Shown here: in pieces, positions 14,736-27,368 of the stretch | Layout of the letters: every line of letters begins with the position of its first letter | Position numbering within the stretch: the stretch's first letter is position 1 | From: Gibbula magus | Lineage: Eukaryota; Mollusca; Gastropoda; Trochida; Trochidae | Direction of reading: 5' to 3' | NCBI GenBank assembly: GCA_936450465.1 | Contig: OW388292.1 | Span: 29,958,368-30,022,367 of the forward strand | Length of the DNA: 64,000 nt | The notes under the pieces: model-generated | Told to the model about the DNA's origin: nothing | Seen by the model: only the letters and a program-made list of their open reading frames with translations | The model's database searches: none | Translations under genes and position numbers: made by a program

Positions 14736-17700
14736 TCTAAAGTCTTATTGTTTCATCATGTATCAATGACAGATATGGCTTTGAATCACCCCTGTCTTAC
14801 TTGCTCATTGTTTTATGCACATGTGAATGGTATACATATAACAATATCACCATTCTGCCATGTGTCATTCTATTTGTCATGCATAAAGCGAATGGAATAA
14901 ATCCAAAGCAAATAATTGTCATTGAAAAGAGACCCATGGAAAGTGTAAGGTGTAAACAAATCAACAGAGCAATAAGTACACAAGCCATTTCTGTCTGCAG
15001 TGATATTCATTTCGGCTTGAAACAATTATTTTTTTCGTGACATTGTTAATGTTTTACATATGCAAAACCTTTGCAATTCAATGTTAGAGCCAAGCTACTA
15101 TATATATTCAGTCAAGCAGAAACATCTATGGGGTGGGCCATATTGGTTGTTAACTTAAAAATGCAAAATTATATTGAATAATCAAATGAAGTGATTATAA
15201 ACATCTGTGTTGTTATTTAATGCAACGGCTAAATGAGAATGTCTGTTTATAACTTGCAGCTGTCAATCAGATTATCACATTACCATGCCCTGATTAAGGT
15301 TTTAGTTAACATCGCGTCCTTCCTTGTTCTTTATTCACTTATTATAATCGAGAATTGGTATATTTAGGATACTGGTGAGACCTGAACCTTAATCTCATTG
15401 ATAAAGTCCAGGCTCTCCCATGTAGAACTAATTTACTTAGCGCCTAGTTTGTATTATAAAAGATACATGGTGTGCAAAGTGACTAACGAATGTCAATTTG
15501 TTTTGTTTTCTGTTATCTGCTGTGTGATGTTAAGGTATATTCAATTATTCACTATCTAAATTTGGGTACATAAACTAAGACAGTTGCCCATATACTGTTG
15601 ACGTTTGCGATTAAATTGATAACACAATATTAGCAACTCCTTTTTAGATATTTGGTTCAACATCCAAGAAAATTGTCGTATGATTGAAGTTGCGTGCGGC
15701 TGGATATATATATATAAATATATAATATTAATGAGATGTATTGTTTTATCAAATTTTGATTTGATTTAATAAATGAGCCTAACACCTTCTTCCAACCTGG
15801 AGTTATTAAACATTCTAATTTTGGAAAATACACAAGTTAACAGAACAATATTTTGAAAAGAATACCTTTATTAGCGGGAAATCTGCATACTCTAAGATAT
15901 AATGTGAAGTCTTCCAGTGTTAACAGGAGAAGGCTCCAGTGACTAGTAAAAAGTCTCCAGTTAGCATGTGTAATAACTTAACTCACACACTAGTCTGGGA
16001 GTCTAATTTGCTATCATTGATTTACCCAGGAAGCGGATGATGCAACGACCATCCCAATGCAAATGCGCCCACAAACGGGGGTATATGTGCGTTAAAACAA
16101 TGCAAATTCACTGAAATGCAAGTGTTAAAAACGTATTTTGCTTCAAACAACCTCATTTTGCAAATTATTACAAACCCTTCTGATGAATCCAATACTTGGA
16201 GGAAACTGGTCAAGGAATATCAACTAAAAACCTGGTTACGTCCTTTCCACTTTTAGGACAAATACGTTTTGTCAAACTTCCCTGATAGTCCCCCTACCTT
16301 TTTACTCATCTAATGCATATTACTGGAAATCTGGAAATGGATGTTTGTGCCTTGTGCTGATGTTTTGCTTATAAAGATTAATTGCTCTATATTAGTATTT
16401 ATGAATGTTTCGGCAATGCAATTCATCAATAACTTTCCTTTGATCTCACTAGAATACAAGCTGTCTGGTGTTATCCTAGACAGAACTTACCTGCGGTGAA
16501 CTTGAACGACCCATATAGTTTATTACCTGACTTAATCTCACGACTCATATAGATTAAGTTTCGGTAAATTGTTACATGGTATAGACATTTAGCCAATCAC
16601 TTTATTCTGAGGGTAAATCTGTGTTATGCATAACCTTCGTGTGTGCCACAATACCTTTATTATCAGCAGGTTTGTGTCTAATAATTAGAATGGATAGTTA
16701 ATAATTCTCAATAACTTTGTACTTGTTATGTAACTTTCCAGACACATGGGCAAAATTAACATATTTATTCTCCGAAGACTCAGAAGAAAATGTTTTGCTG
16801 CATAATTGCATCATGCAATGTTAAAACCAATCACATCAGAGAGACATTGACTACTTTACTTAATCTGATAAAGCATACGTGTATTGAAGATGGAGTGAGC
16901 AATGGAATCCCAAATTAAATACCTTCTTATAAATTAATTCCTTAGCATGTGAATAAACTACCCTAAAGGGACACATTACTGTTGTTCGATGTTGTTATAA
17001 CGGGATAAGCATGTCTAGGGTTACAATAGTATCTCATGAGCTTTCATATTAATCTGGTTTATGTCATAATGATGTAGAGTAAGTGAGGAATTCAATCTCT
17101 CAAGTACGATTGTTTATTAATCACATTTGAGATAGTGAGTCGATATCCATTTCATCAATATTATATACATTCACGAGAATAAATTCACCCTTATTTCTCG
17201 TTTAATGGTTTGCTGTTAACGTGATAATGTGATATTACAATTAACAGACAGCCCAAGGTTGAAGCATTCTATTTGGACTTTTTTCTTTCCACAATACATA
17301 GTTTTTGTTGAAATCCTAATTTAAAAAAATAAATGACGCAAATTATGACTACAAGCTTCGAACTTTGTCCTATTTGTATTTAAAAATAGGATGGTACAGG
17401 TTAAGTACTTTGATTAAAACTAAGTAGATAGTAAATATGTATATAGTTACTCGTCAGTCATTTCCAATGAAATTGAAAGACTTTAAATTTGTTATTGTAA
17501 ACATTACAGTGGCAATGTTTACGATTTCATAATTTATACTTATATTGTTCTCATCTTGTTTGAAGCAATGCTAACAACACTTATAGAAAACACCTGTGCT
17601 CTATATTTGCACGTGCAATCACATTACCCTTCTTTGTTGACTGTCTAATTTATTTCACTAGCAAATTAGCTGTATTATATGACCACAATTTAATTTCATT

Positions 17701-19820
17701 TTTGGCATAAGCATTGAAAAGCAATTTGAAATAATGTTTATATTTGATATAAATATTTAAAATTTATATATTTATGCCTGAAACACTAGTTTTAGAATGA
17801 GAAGCACAATTTAATAATATAAAAAATGTTGACAAATGAATTCTCTCCCCATGATAAAAGGAATTCCAGTTGACATCAGTATTAGGCAGAGTTTTATTCA
17901 TTATACTGATACAAAGTAAAAATGTAGTCAGGTCATTAAACACTCCAGACACTTTATGTATTATGTAGGAACATAAAGTTTACTTGTGCTATAACACTAA
18001 AGATTAGTATCTAATGATTGATCGTAAAGAGATAATTCATTATTTACTGCCTAAACATATGTTTAATTATTTTTGAACAATTAAAACTTTCAGAAAAAAA
18101 CACTTCCTATGAGAAGATGAATATCATTTTGTGTTAGTCTGCTCAGCATACTTATCGTGAAGAACTGTATACAGTTTATAGTTTATATAATTGATGAACA
18201 CGTCTAGTAAAGTTCAATTAGAAAATGTATCCATCTGTATTCATATTTTATGCTTAGACAAAGTCTGTTAATACAAACAAATATATAAATGTAATATGTC
18301 CTACGGGCCTGTTACCTTTCAGTATAAACAAATAAAGATCGATTGATTGATTGACAACATTGAGTTCCTACAGTTCACAATCACCAGATTGCTTGTATAC
18401 TAACACAGGGAGGTGTTATTGTAATTATCTCATCAACATCCATGAAACTGTATGTACAATTTACGGACTATTTTAAAATGTACTTGAAAAGAATAAAGAT
18501 TTTTTTTATCAAATATCAATTACAATAAACAATATTTATCACCTGTTTTAGAAATGATCACTTTTATACAAAAGATGAACATTTTATCACACATTTCAAA
18601 TGTGTAATGATAGGAGATATAATGTAATGATAGGAGATATAAACGACCAATAAACATTAAATGCACAGTCGAACACACATATTGCGTGGGAAAAACACCT
18701 GATGTGGAACAGAATAGTAGCCTTAAAATTAAGATCAATCAAGTTTTTCAAACAATTTTGTCATCAAAATAAATTTATATTTTGTTATGATCAGTTGCAT
18801 AATGATGTAAGCAAAAAGGACAGATTTGTTCTTTCGTATCTTCACCAATCAGAGATTATTTAAACCTAAAACATTTAATAGACTGAGACTGAAGTTTGCT
18901 TGGAAACCAATTACCAACAGCAGCAGCAGATTCAAGTTTATACTTGGATACTCTTGGCGCAATCTTGTCTGGGATTCCAATTTGATACCATGGATTAACT
19001 GAAGAACATGTATCTTAGAGGATAATTTGATGTCCCCTTTAGGAACATTCACTGAAACATGTGTCTGTTACTGCCGTATTTTGGGAGTATTTAGTTTATA
19101 AATCCTTCTAGCCACAATCCCATCAGTGAATCAATTAGTCACTGTCTGTCTTACTTTCCTAAATCTCTCACCGATACACTGTCATTTATTCTGGAGTCTA
19201 TTGTGATTTAACTAATTTGTATGTAATCGCCAATGAAAATAAAACTAAGGAATCATTCCAGAGAATTAAAGAAGAAGAAATAGAGGATATCTGCATTTTC
19301 TTGAGAAATGGCACGTTTATCTCATTGAGAAAAGTAGATATATCACGAGTGGACAATTGACAACATCAGCGAAAAATTAGCACTGGAGAGCAGGGAAAAC
19401 AATTATTCAAAGAAAAACGATTTTAAATGAGATACTTAAACTAACTTCCTATATCATGGCGATGTTATACATCATTTGAAAGGTCTTAATTATTTATATT
19501 AATTGATCGAAAACATATATCCTTTACGATCAATAACGGATTAGTAAGGGGTCGACAGGAGCAGACTCTCCAGTTTGTCTTCAGTAAGAAGAAGGATCAG
19601 TTGTCTCCCTCAATACTCTGAGTCCAATTTGTTATTATTGATTTACTTGAGTAGCAGACTTCTTTGATGATGCAATGAGCCATTCCTTTGAGAATTATTG
19701 TCTGATTAATTAAAAGGACGACTTCAACTTTGATTCATCAACATCACTGATAGGAAGAATCTTTGAATCTAAATTCATGCATCTCATTGGCAATACTATT
19801 GCAATGTCAAGACCTAAAAA
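14736..19820. repeat. Duplicated block Y1
   Basis: Most complete Y copy; collinear with Y0, Y2 and Y3. 16590-17280 matches four other places (1500-2260, 22985-23655, 36030-36500, 40560-40980). 18840-19270 is matched at 37730-38150 with markedly higher similarity than the surrounding sequence. No gene is supported. A retroelement 3' tail (aataaagatcgattgattga) lies at about 18297-18355, and a hammerhead-like fold is described separately at 16176-16215. Confidence 0.75.
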
Positions 19821-19829
19821 TCAAACGTC

Positions 19830-22140
19830 TATTTAACCGAACGATACCGAAATTGGTCATATTCTCTGTTGTTAACATAGTATAGTTATGTATTTAACAA
19901 TTATTGTCGCCTTAAATTGGAACACATTTTACAGATCCAAAGGAAGCTTATTTCATTGAAAATCTTATGATACTGAATGTATTGAAAACATGGATTTGAT
20001 TAGCAAAGGGTTTGCTATTCGCATGTAGTAATTTTGCATCAATTTAATACCACAAGGACGATGAACTACAATGTGTTTAACAATTAATGTTAGTCGAAAC
20101 TAACACACGTAGGCAAGGGACACGATTCAGACTTACTAATAGTATACTAATGGGAATAATCGATTGATTAGTAACAGATTTTCAATTATATCAGTAAACA
20201 AGAAAGGAGAATATATGAATAGGTAAACAGATAGAAATAAATACATAAATAAAGCAATGATTGCGTCAATTAAACTATTAAGTGCTAAAAGTAATGACAC
20301 AAACACTAGAATGGGTATTAAAAGAGCTTTGCGAGTCCAATATTAAATCAATCACACTTTTAATAACTCTGTCTGAATGACCAATACGTACTACATTAAT
20401 AACATTCAGGTCACAGTAAATCCATATGCAACACATTCTCTTATTTCTGTATCCACGATCCATGGACTTCAAATTGATCTTACAGTATCAAGAGAGAATC
20501 CAATTGAATGTTTTTCAAGCTCGATTAAAGTAACTCGATATGCCAACTGTACGTAGTTTCCATCTTCAGAACCTGCTCGGGGCAAATAACCAGTTAGAGT
20601 GAGGGAAGTTCTATGTGATATAGATTTGGGAATAACATACTATATAGGGGAATGACGGCCTTCTTTCAATTGCTTGGCATACATTCCCTCAATGCAGTTT
20701 TTCATCTGATGTTTGGTGTTAACGCATAACCAGCACCATTTTTACACAATAAGAAATTAATATCCATCTTGCATTTCCCTGTTCATTCTATTGACTCAAG
20801 CGTTTCAGTGTGATTGATATTGTCAAGAATTTTTTATATTTTTTATTTATTATATCGGTGTTTGATATCATGATATCTTCCGTTTTCACATGCTATTGCA
20901 TAACTAAATAAACTTCAGTAAAACTGGCAAAAGAACGGGTGAAGTTAAAGATCCTTATTCCTTTGACAGTACTCAACGAATGTAACAACCTCAGTGGAAA
21001 CAGGAGAAAGATTCAATATTAATGTTCCCTCACTATGCAACACATACTCTTTGTTTTATATCCACCATCCAGGATCTGCAAATTGATCAGTAAAAATACG
21101 AAGACATTTTCAAATTGGGATGTTTTTCAAGCTTGATTAAATTAACCCGATAAAAACTGTCAGTTTCTGTCGTCGGATATAGCTCGGGGAGTTTTATCAA
21201 TGATCAGATTTACTATCCAACATTCACAGTTAGATAGATATAGATCTGATAATGTTTAAATGTCAATAAAAAGATCTGAGAAAACCCTATCAATGCTATT
21301 ATAGTAGTTTCTTATTGAAGAACTTGTGAGTGTAGTGTAGTGTAGTGGATTATTCGCCAAATTGTCAATAGAATGTCGGTGCTTGGGAACAGATCTTTGT
21401 CAGGTTTGTTTATTGGTTTATAATGTTTGTCTTCACATATTTTAGAGGCGCACTGTTCTCATTTCTTTACGCATACTACTAAGATACATGTACAATGGCC
21501 TGTAAACTTGTGAATACACGCTGTGTAGACTGTTTTCTGATATTCTGATGTCACTTTTAATTTCAGGATGTGTTTGTAAAGGCAGGGCTGAGGGATATAT
21601 TCAATATTATCCTCATTTAAGCAGCATTAATGATCACCGAAAATAGATTTTTTACTTTCAGTCGTCATCAATTGTGTTTAAAATATAGTTCTTAAGATTT
21701 AAGATTTTCATTTTGTTGATTCACTGTTTCTACATTTCAGAAATTGCACAATAAATGACAATCTAGTTCACAGGACATGTTACCTGTATTTTCATAATAT
21801 TTTGAATAAGAACATTTTAATCACCTGAGTAAATCTGGGAGTGACCTATATTAACACAATGCCATTAGTTTCGGAGAGCCTGTATTCTATTCAATGTATT
21901 GCAACTAACAATAGTTGCACAGAAATATCTAATGATAATAAAATTCTAAATACTCCACTCATTTCATCATGTTCCTTAGACATACCTTGACTGCATTGAC
22001 GCTCTTTTGTTTTATTGTGTTAGTTTATAAGCATCTTATTTTAAAATCAGCAACCAACTAACTAATGCAAAGTGAAGTTCAAATACGAAGGTACGTGAGG
22101 TCACATACATTCATGAGTGTATAACTGAAGTGAAGTGACT
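19830..22140. repeat. Duplicated block X2 (shortened)
   Basis: Matches X1 from 10330 to 13240 with several internal deletions; it lacks the SINE at 11.6 kb. From 21440 to 22140 it differs from X1 by only scattered bases, while both are more distant from X3. X1 and X2 therefore share a later ancestor, or were homogenised. No gene. Confidence 0.75.
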
Positions 22141-22690
22141 GACAGTACCTGTGTTCTGAAATTAACTCCTCCCGCAAGATGACTCAAGGGCCATAACTCT
22201 GAAAATATTAATCCGATTGGTCCCAAAAAAGTACATGCGTATCACCGATGTAAATAAAAACATGCGTAAAGTTTCAGAAAGATTGGTCAAAATCTGTGGG
22301 AGGAGTTGATTTAAGAACACAGGCATTGTCAGTCTGAAATCAGAAAAACAAGTGCTCTTAGTCAAGGGCCATAACTCTCTAAAAATTAATCCGATCTGTC
22401 ACAAAAAAAGCATTTACGTATCACCGATGTATATCCAAAGCATGTGCAACGTTTCAGAAAGATTGATAAAAAAAACTGTGGGAGGAGTAAATTTCAGAAC
22501 ACAGGTACTGTCAGTCTGAAATCAGAAAGCCAAGTGCTCTTAGTCAAGGGCCATAACTCTTAAATATTAATCTGATCTGTCCCAAAAAGCACATGCGTAT
22601 CACCGATGTATATCCAAAGCATGCGTAAAGTTTCAGGAAGATTTGTCAAAAACTGTGGGTGGAGTTGATTTGAGAACACAAGTACCGTTT
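22141..22690 (+). repeat. ~180-bp tandem repeat, three units
   Basis: The phrase caagggccataactct begins at about 22184, 22363 and 22545, giving unit lengths of 179 and 182 bp. Each unit also contains catgcgtatcaccgatgta-like and tgtgggaggagtt-like segments. The array sits exactly at the junction between X2 and Y2. The 'agggccataactc' phrase is a familiar theme in bivalve repeats (recollection, not checked). Confidence 0.9.
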
Positions 22691-22699
22691 TCGGTACCG

Positions 22700-25290
22700 T
22701 TTTCGGCAAATGCTTAGTAATGTTTGTCACACTGCTGATATTTTGGTTAGAAATGTTAACACTATTGAGTTAAAACTTATGAATGTTTTTAACATTGCTG
22801 AACTGGTTTCAATTTTGAGCAATGTAATTTACCAATAAGTTTCCTTTGATCTCACTAGAAGATATCGTCAAACTGTCTGGTGGTATGATAGACAGAACAC
22901 AACTGAAGTGAACATTAACGATCCATATAGTGTACAACCTAACTTAATCTCATGAGTCATGCAGATTAAGTTTCGGGAAATTGTTACATGATTTTGGCAT
23001 TTGACCGAACTCTTTATTCGGAGGGCAATCCGTTGTCGTAGATACCACAAAACGTATACAGTGGGGTTTGTCTGATACGTATCATTGATGGTTGATAATT
23101 GTCCACGACCATGTAATGTCCTTTCCAGACACAAAAGCAAAATTAACATATTTATTCTCAGAAGAAGATGTTTTGTTGAAAAACTGCTTCATTCAATGTT
23201 AAAAACAACCACACCAGAGAGACATTAACTATTTTACCTGATCTGATAGAACACACGTTTTTTGCAGATACAATGAGCAATGGATTACCAAATCAAACAC
23301 TTTCTTATAAATTGATTCCTTAACACATGAATAAACTATCCTAAAGGGACACATTGCTGCTGTTCGATGATGTTATAACGGGATAAGCATGTCTAAGGTA
23401 ACTATGATACTTCACGAGATTCAATATTAAACAGGTTTATAGTGTAATAATGAAGGGAAAATGAAGAATCCAATCTAGTACGAGTGTTTGTTAATCACAT
23501 TTGAGATAGTGAGTCGATATCCATTGCATTAATAGTGTATACATTAACGAGAATAAATCCAACCCTAGTTCATGTTTAATGGATTGCTGTTATCATAAGA
23601 ATTTAAAAATACTTCTAACAGGCAGCCCAAGCTGGAACATTCCCATTTAGATCTTATGTTTAACTAAATTTAACAATATGTTGTTTTCGGATTAATGGTA
23701 AAATCACAATTTCACAAGTAATGACTAGAAGCTTTGACCTTTGTATAATTTGTATTTAATTATTAGGCTTGGTACATATGTTTCTGTCAGGAGATTTCCG
23801 ATGCATTATGCTATATTTAAAATAAATAGATAGTAAATTTTGTCGTTTCTCTCGCCAGTAAGTTTCAATAAAATTGAAAGACTCTTTAATTGTTTTTTTT
23901 TGTAAACAGTACAGCAGCAATTTTCACGATTTAATAGTGTAATTCAATTTGTTTACATCTTGTTTGAATTAATGATAACCATCATTTGCGCAAAACATCC
24001 GTTATCTAAATTTACACATTTATTTTTGCCTGAAATACTAGTTCATGAGACATAACAATTACAAACGACAAATATTGAACATGAATTCTTTCCCCATGAT
24101 TTCATGAGCTCCAGTTGACTTGTGTTTAAACAGAGTTGTTTTTACTCTGATAACCATTGTGGAAGTGTAATTAGGTCTCCAACACCTCATACACTTTATG
24201 CATCAAGTGTGGACATAAACCTCTACCAAATGTGCTGGTGCAATAAAAATAAAGATTATCATTTAACAATCAATCGTAATGAGCTAATTAATTCAGTATT
24301 AACTACATAACGTATAGGATGATTGATTCTTGAACAATTACAACTTAAAGGTACATCCATTGTGTTGTTTGGGGTCAAATATGCCAAACGTTATAAATGG
24401 TCTTACTTTATCGAGAAGTACCGACTGTTACCGAAAACTACCATTTTGATGATATTCGACTTAGTAAATTTACGATATGAAGGTAAAAGTGTCGATTTCT
24501 GATCGAAAACCGGACAGTGCACCGCGTGTGGCGCGCGCCAATGAGTCAAACGTAATTTTGGAATCTTATTTAAACCAGATAAAATAAAACATTTGGGTTG
24601 ATCATGTTTAATAGGTCATATAACTACTGTGCGTGTAAATAGGACATACACTTTCGGTTTCTGCACATGCATAATGATGTTACTCGATTTTAATTGGAAA
24701 CTAGTAATTATGATATATTTGGTGATTGGGGATGAATATGCAAGCTTAGTGAATTTGTTTGTATTGTAAACAGCACATATGGTGTGTTCGAACGTATTAA
24801 AGTCAAATCAAATTTTATGAAACACAATGGATGCACCTTTAACCAAAACACTTCCTCAGAAAGAGAGTTTCTTGCTACAGTTTACAATCACAAGTTGCTG
24901 GTATAATAACAAATCACACAGATAACAGTGACAGGGAAGTGTTAGTGTAACTATTTTATCAACATCGAATACACTCTAAGTATGATTTACATACTATTTC
25001 AAAATTTACTTGTAAAAAAGTAAATATCAATTACAATAAACAATATTTATCACCTGTTCAAATTTGAAAACAAGAATAATCATGTCTGCAAAGTTGCAAA
25101 TTTGATCAAACGTTTTCCATCTGTATTAGACAGGATATTTAAATGCCCAATCACAGAGAACATATGATGTAATGTAGTGTTGACTGGGAAAGACGTGAAA
25201 AGATGCGAACTTTTCGGAAATAGAATACTTTCAAGATGACCATATAACATGAACAATAGTTTCAACAGTAGCATATTCACAATACAACCT
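22700..25290. repeat. Duplicated block Y2 (truncated), carrying a MITE
   Basis: Collinear with Y1 from about 16330 to 18480, apart from the insertion at 24349-24838, which is absent from Y1. Its right end (25190-25288) instead pairs with 2232-2340 of Y0. No gene is supported. Confidence 0.7.
24349..24838. mobile_element. 490-bp MITE flanked by TTAA
   Basis: Inverted ends AGGTACATCCATTGTGTT and AACACAATGGATGCACCT (one mismatch over 18 bp) are flanked on both sides by TTAA (24345-24348 and 24839-24842). The paralogous position in Y1 (about 18080-18110) runs from ttgaacaattaaaacttt straight into the cacttcc sequence, giving an unoccupied site. TTAA duplication is characteristic of piggyBac-type transposition, so this is probably a piggyBac-mobilised non-autonomous element, though the ends do not begin with the usual CCC. 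It has no coding capacity and is locally GC-richer around 24510-24540. Confidence 0.85.
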
Positions 25291-25740
25291 GGCGTGTGGA
25301 ACAATCATCATGTGTAGATGTGCCTTTTTGGGTTTTCAACTTCTTCGAGTTATTTGTTTTGACCGTTTCCATGGACACATAATTTAGAATTTCGTTTCCG
25401 GAGCAGAACTCGAAAACTATAAGACATATCTCAACGAAACCTGATGTGTGGAACAATCATCATGTGTAGATGTGCCTTTTGGGGTTTTCAACTTCCTCGA
25501 GTTATATTTTTGACCGTTTCCATGGAAACGTAACTTAGAATTTCATTTCCGGAGCAGAACTCGAAAACTATAAAACATATCTCAACGAAACTTGGTGTGT
25601 GGAACAATCATCATGTGTAGATGTGCCTTTTGGGGTTTTCAACTTCTTCACAATTTTTAATTTGTTTAATTTTAACCATTTCCATGGATACATAACTTAA
25701 TAATTCATATCCGGAGCAGAACTCAAAAACTGCCATGGAT
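25290..25740 (+). repeat. ~152-bp tandem repeat, three units
   Basis: catgtgtagatgtgcctttt recurs at about 25309, 25461 and 25612. Each unit contains tttccatgg, ttccggagcagaactc and gaaaacta. The same family, in other orientations or states of decay, is at 7.1-7.56, 35.28-35.64, 43.55-43.82 and 50.27-50.61 kb. It is a dispersed host repeat. Confidence 0.85.
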
Positions 25741-25764
25741 GTATTGTAAGCTCATCTGGCCTTA

Positions 25765-25960
25765 AAGGCCTGATGGGTTTATGGCATGGCACGGTGTTCG
25801 GCGTCCGTCCGTCCGGCGTCCGTCCGTCCGTCCGTCCGTCTGTAAACTTTTCGCATTTTGTCTTCTTTTCTAGAACCACTTGGTCTAAGGAGCTTAAATT
25901 GTGTGTGCAAACTCCTTGTCTTTGCTCACAACCCCCCAAAAAACGATTTAAATCTTGATC
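25765..25960. repeat. GTCC-rich simple repeat and flank
   Basis: A run of GTCC/GGCGTCC units (about 25800-25843) follows tatggcatggcacggtgttc. A similar (GTCC)n or (GTCT)n run heads the repeats at 35.3 and 43.58 kb. The open frames through it on both strands are only the simple repeat read as amino acids. Confidence 0.7.
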
Positions 25961-27308
25961 ATCAGCAAACGATAACTATCAGTTGCAATAAACCTTATAT
26001 TGGGTAGGCTAAGGTTGTTTTTATGTGTTACAAAACCTTACAGGGAGTGGCATCCTTGCCCTGCTGAGCCAACAAATGAAACATATCATCATCCATCCTA
26101 CTACATCAGGCTATAAGGAGAAGGTTCATAGTCACTGTTATTCAACAACTATTCTTCAATAAATTTTCCCAAAGGCGGGGGATATGGCCGACTCTGTCTG
26201 CTTGTTATACTTGGATGTGTATCAATCAACATCCTCGTCACCAAGCAACAATGGCCAGCACCACTGATTGTCTCAACAGCTAACCCAAAAAGCCACCGAG
26301 ATCTTAAGTGTGATCCTAAATATAACAATGTTACATTTCTTCACTATCTAAATGTCATGTATTTGCAAATGACATTTATAGCTTTTGTTACTAATTAGAA
26401 TATTGGTCAACAATGAATGTCTATTTTAGAACAGTCTGCTTCTCAGAAATGTTAGTCATTAAGTGCACATTCACTCAATCTGCAAACATAATGTGATTCT
26501 GTACTGATCAGGGTAAATCTGTAACGAAGGTTATTAATAATGTAATTGACCAACATATTAGAGGAATGGTTAAAAGTTATCCATTTTAGAGTGCAGGCAT
26601 TGGTTTCAGTGTCATCATGACCTTCATCTCGCAGGAGGGATTTCTTTACCTACAAATTAAAATATACATCTTAAATATATTATTCTTATATAGTTGATAC
26701 AACTACTGGGCCTGTTCCAACACTACGTTGATACAACTACTGAGCCTGTTCCAACACTACGTTGATACAAGTATTGGGCCTGTTCCAACACTACGTTGAT
26801 ACAACTAGTAGTATTCAACGTAAATTGGACTGTGTGAAAAGTTGTTCAAGAATCTGATGATTGAAAACATTCACAAAGCAATACATGTATTTGAAATAAC
26901 GAAATCGGATTACCCTGACAAAAAGCCAAATTGATTCTGACTTGGTGGGATCTGATTGATGTAGAACTCGGAACTCGGAATTGCTGGATAATGCAGAGTC
27001 ACATATAGTCAATGGGTCGATTTTAAACCATGAAGATTGCTGACATATGGCTCAATTATAATGATAATATATGAAACATTTGAGGCGTTCAATGCATCCA
27101 TAAATACCAAGTGTACCACATTGTACCCTACTATATCAATATAAGAAGCCATCTTGAAAAATAACCATAAATGATACCAAGTGATACCAAGTCCATTTTC
27201 AGTTGAACATAAATACCTGAAGACGCCAAATCTTCAAATCAAGAACACACGAGCGACACGTCAATGGATAGAGTGAACTTCATGGTTAAATTACTATAAA
27301 CTGTCCAT

Positions 27309-27309
<1 letters not shown>
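25961..27309. other. Intervening DNA with a displaced Y-end fragment
   Basis: About 26290-26540 matches 39370-39560 at the end of Y3 (shared ctaaatataacaatgttaca and tttgcaaatgacattta-like phrases), so it is probably the end of Y2 separated by insertions. A 34-bp tandem repeat is listed separately. No gene is seen. Confidence 0.5.
26693..26808 (+). repeat. 34-bp tandem repeat, 3.4 units
   Basis: Units beginning gttgatacaactactgggcc lie at 26693, 26727 and 26761, with a partial unit at 26795. Units differ by one or two bases. Confidence 0.95.

Positions 27310-27362
<53 letters not shown>
27310..27362. repeat. (AT)n microsatellite
   Basis: About 27 uninterrupted AT dinucleotides lie just before the start of block X3. 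Confidence 0.98.

Positions 27363-27368
<6 letters not shown>

Noticed and set aside
18849..19052. Minus-strand frame in the conserved Y segment
   Set aside because: The same reading is broken by stops in Y3 (37730-37930), although the DNA is highly similar.
25697..25958. Frames reading VRPSVRPS / DGRTDGRT on both strands
   Set aside because: Translation of a GTCC simple repeat.
26693..26808. CRISPR-like array (34-bp repeats), also considered at 33681-33800
   Set aside because: Units are directly abutting with no unique spacers; ordinary tandem repeats in eukaryotic DNA.
27310..27362. Tyr/Ile repeat protein start at the (AT)n run
   Set aside because: Simple-sequence translation only.
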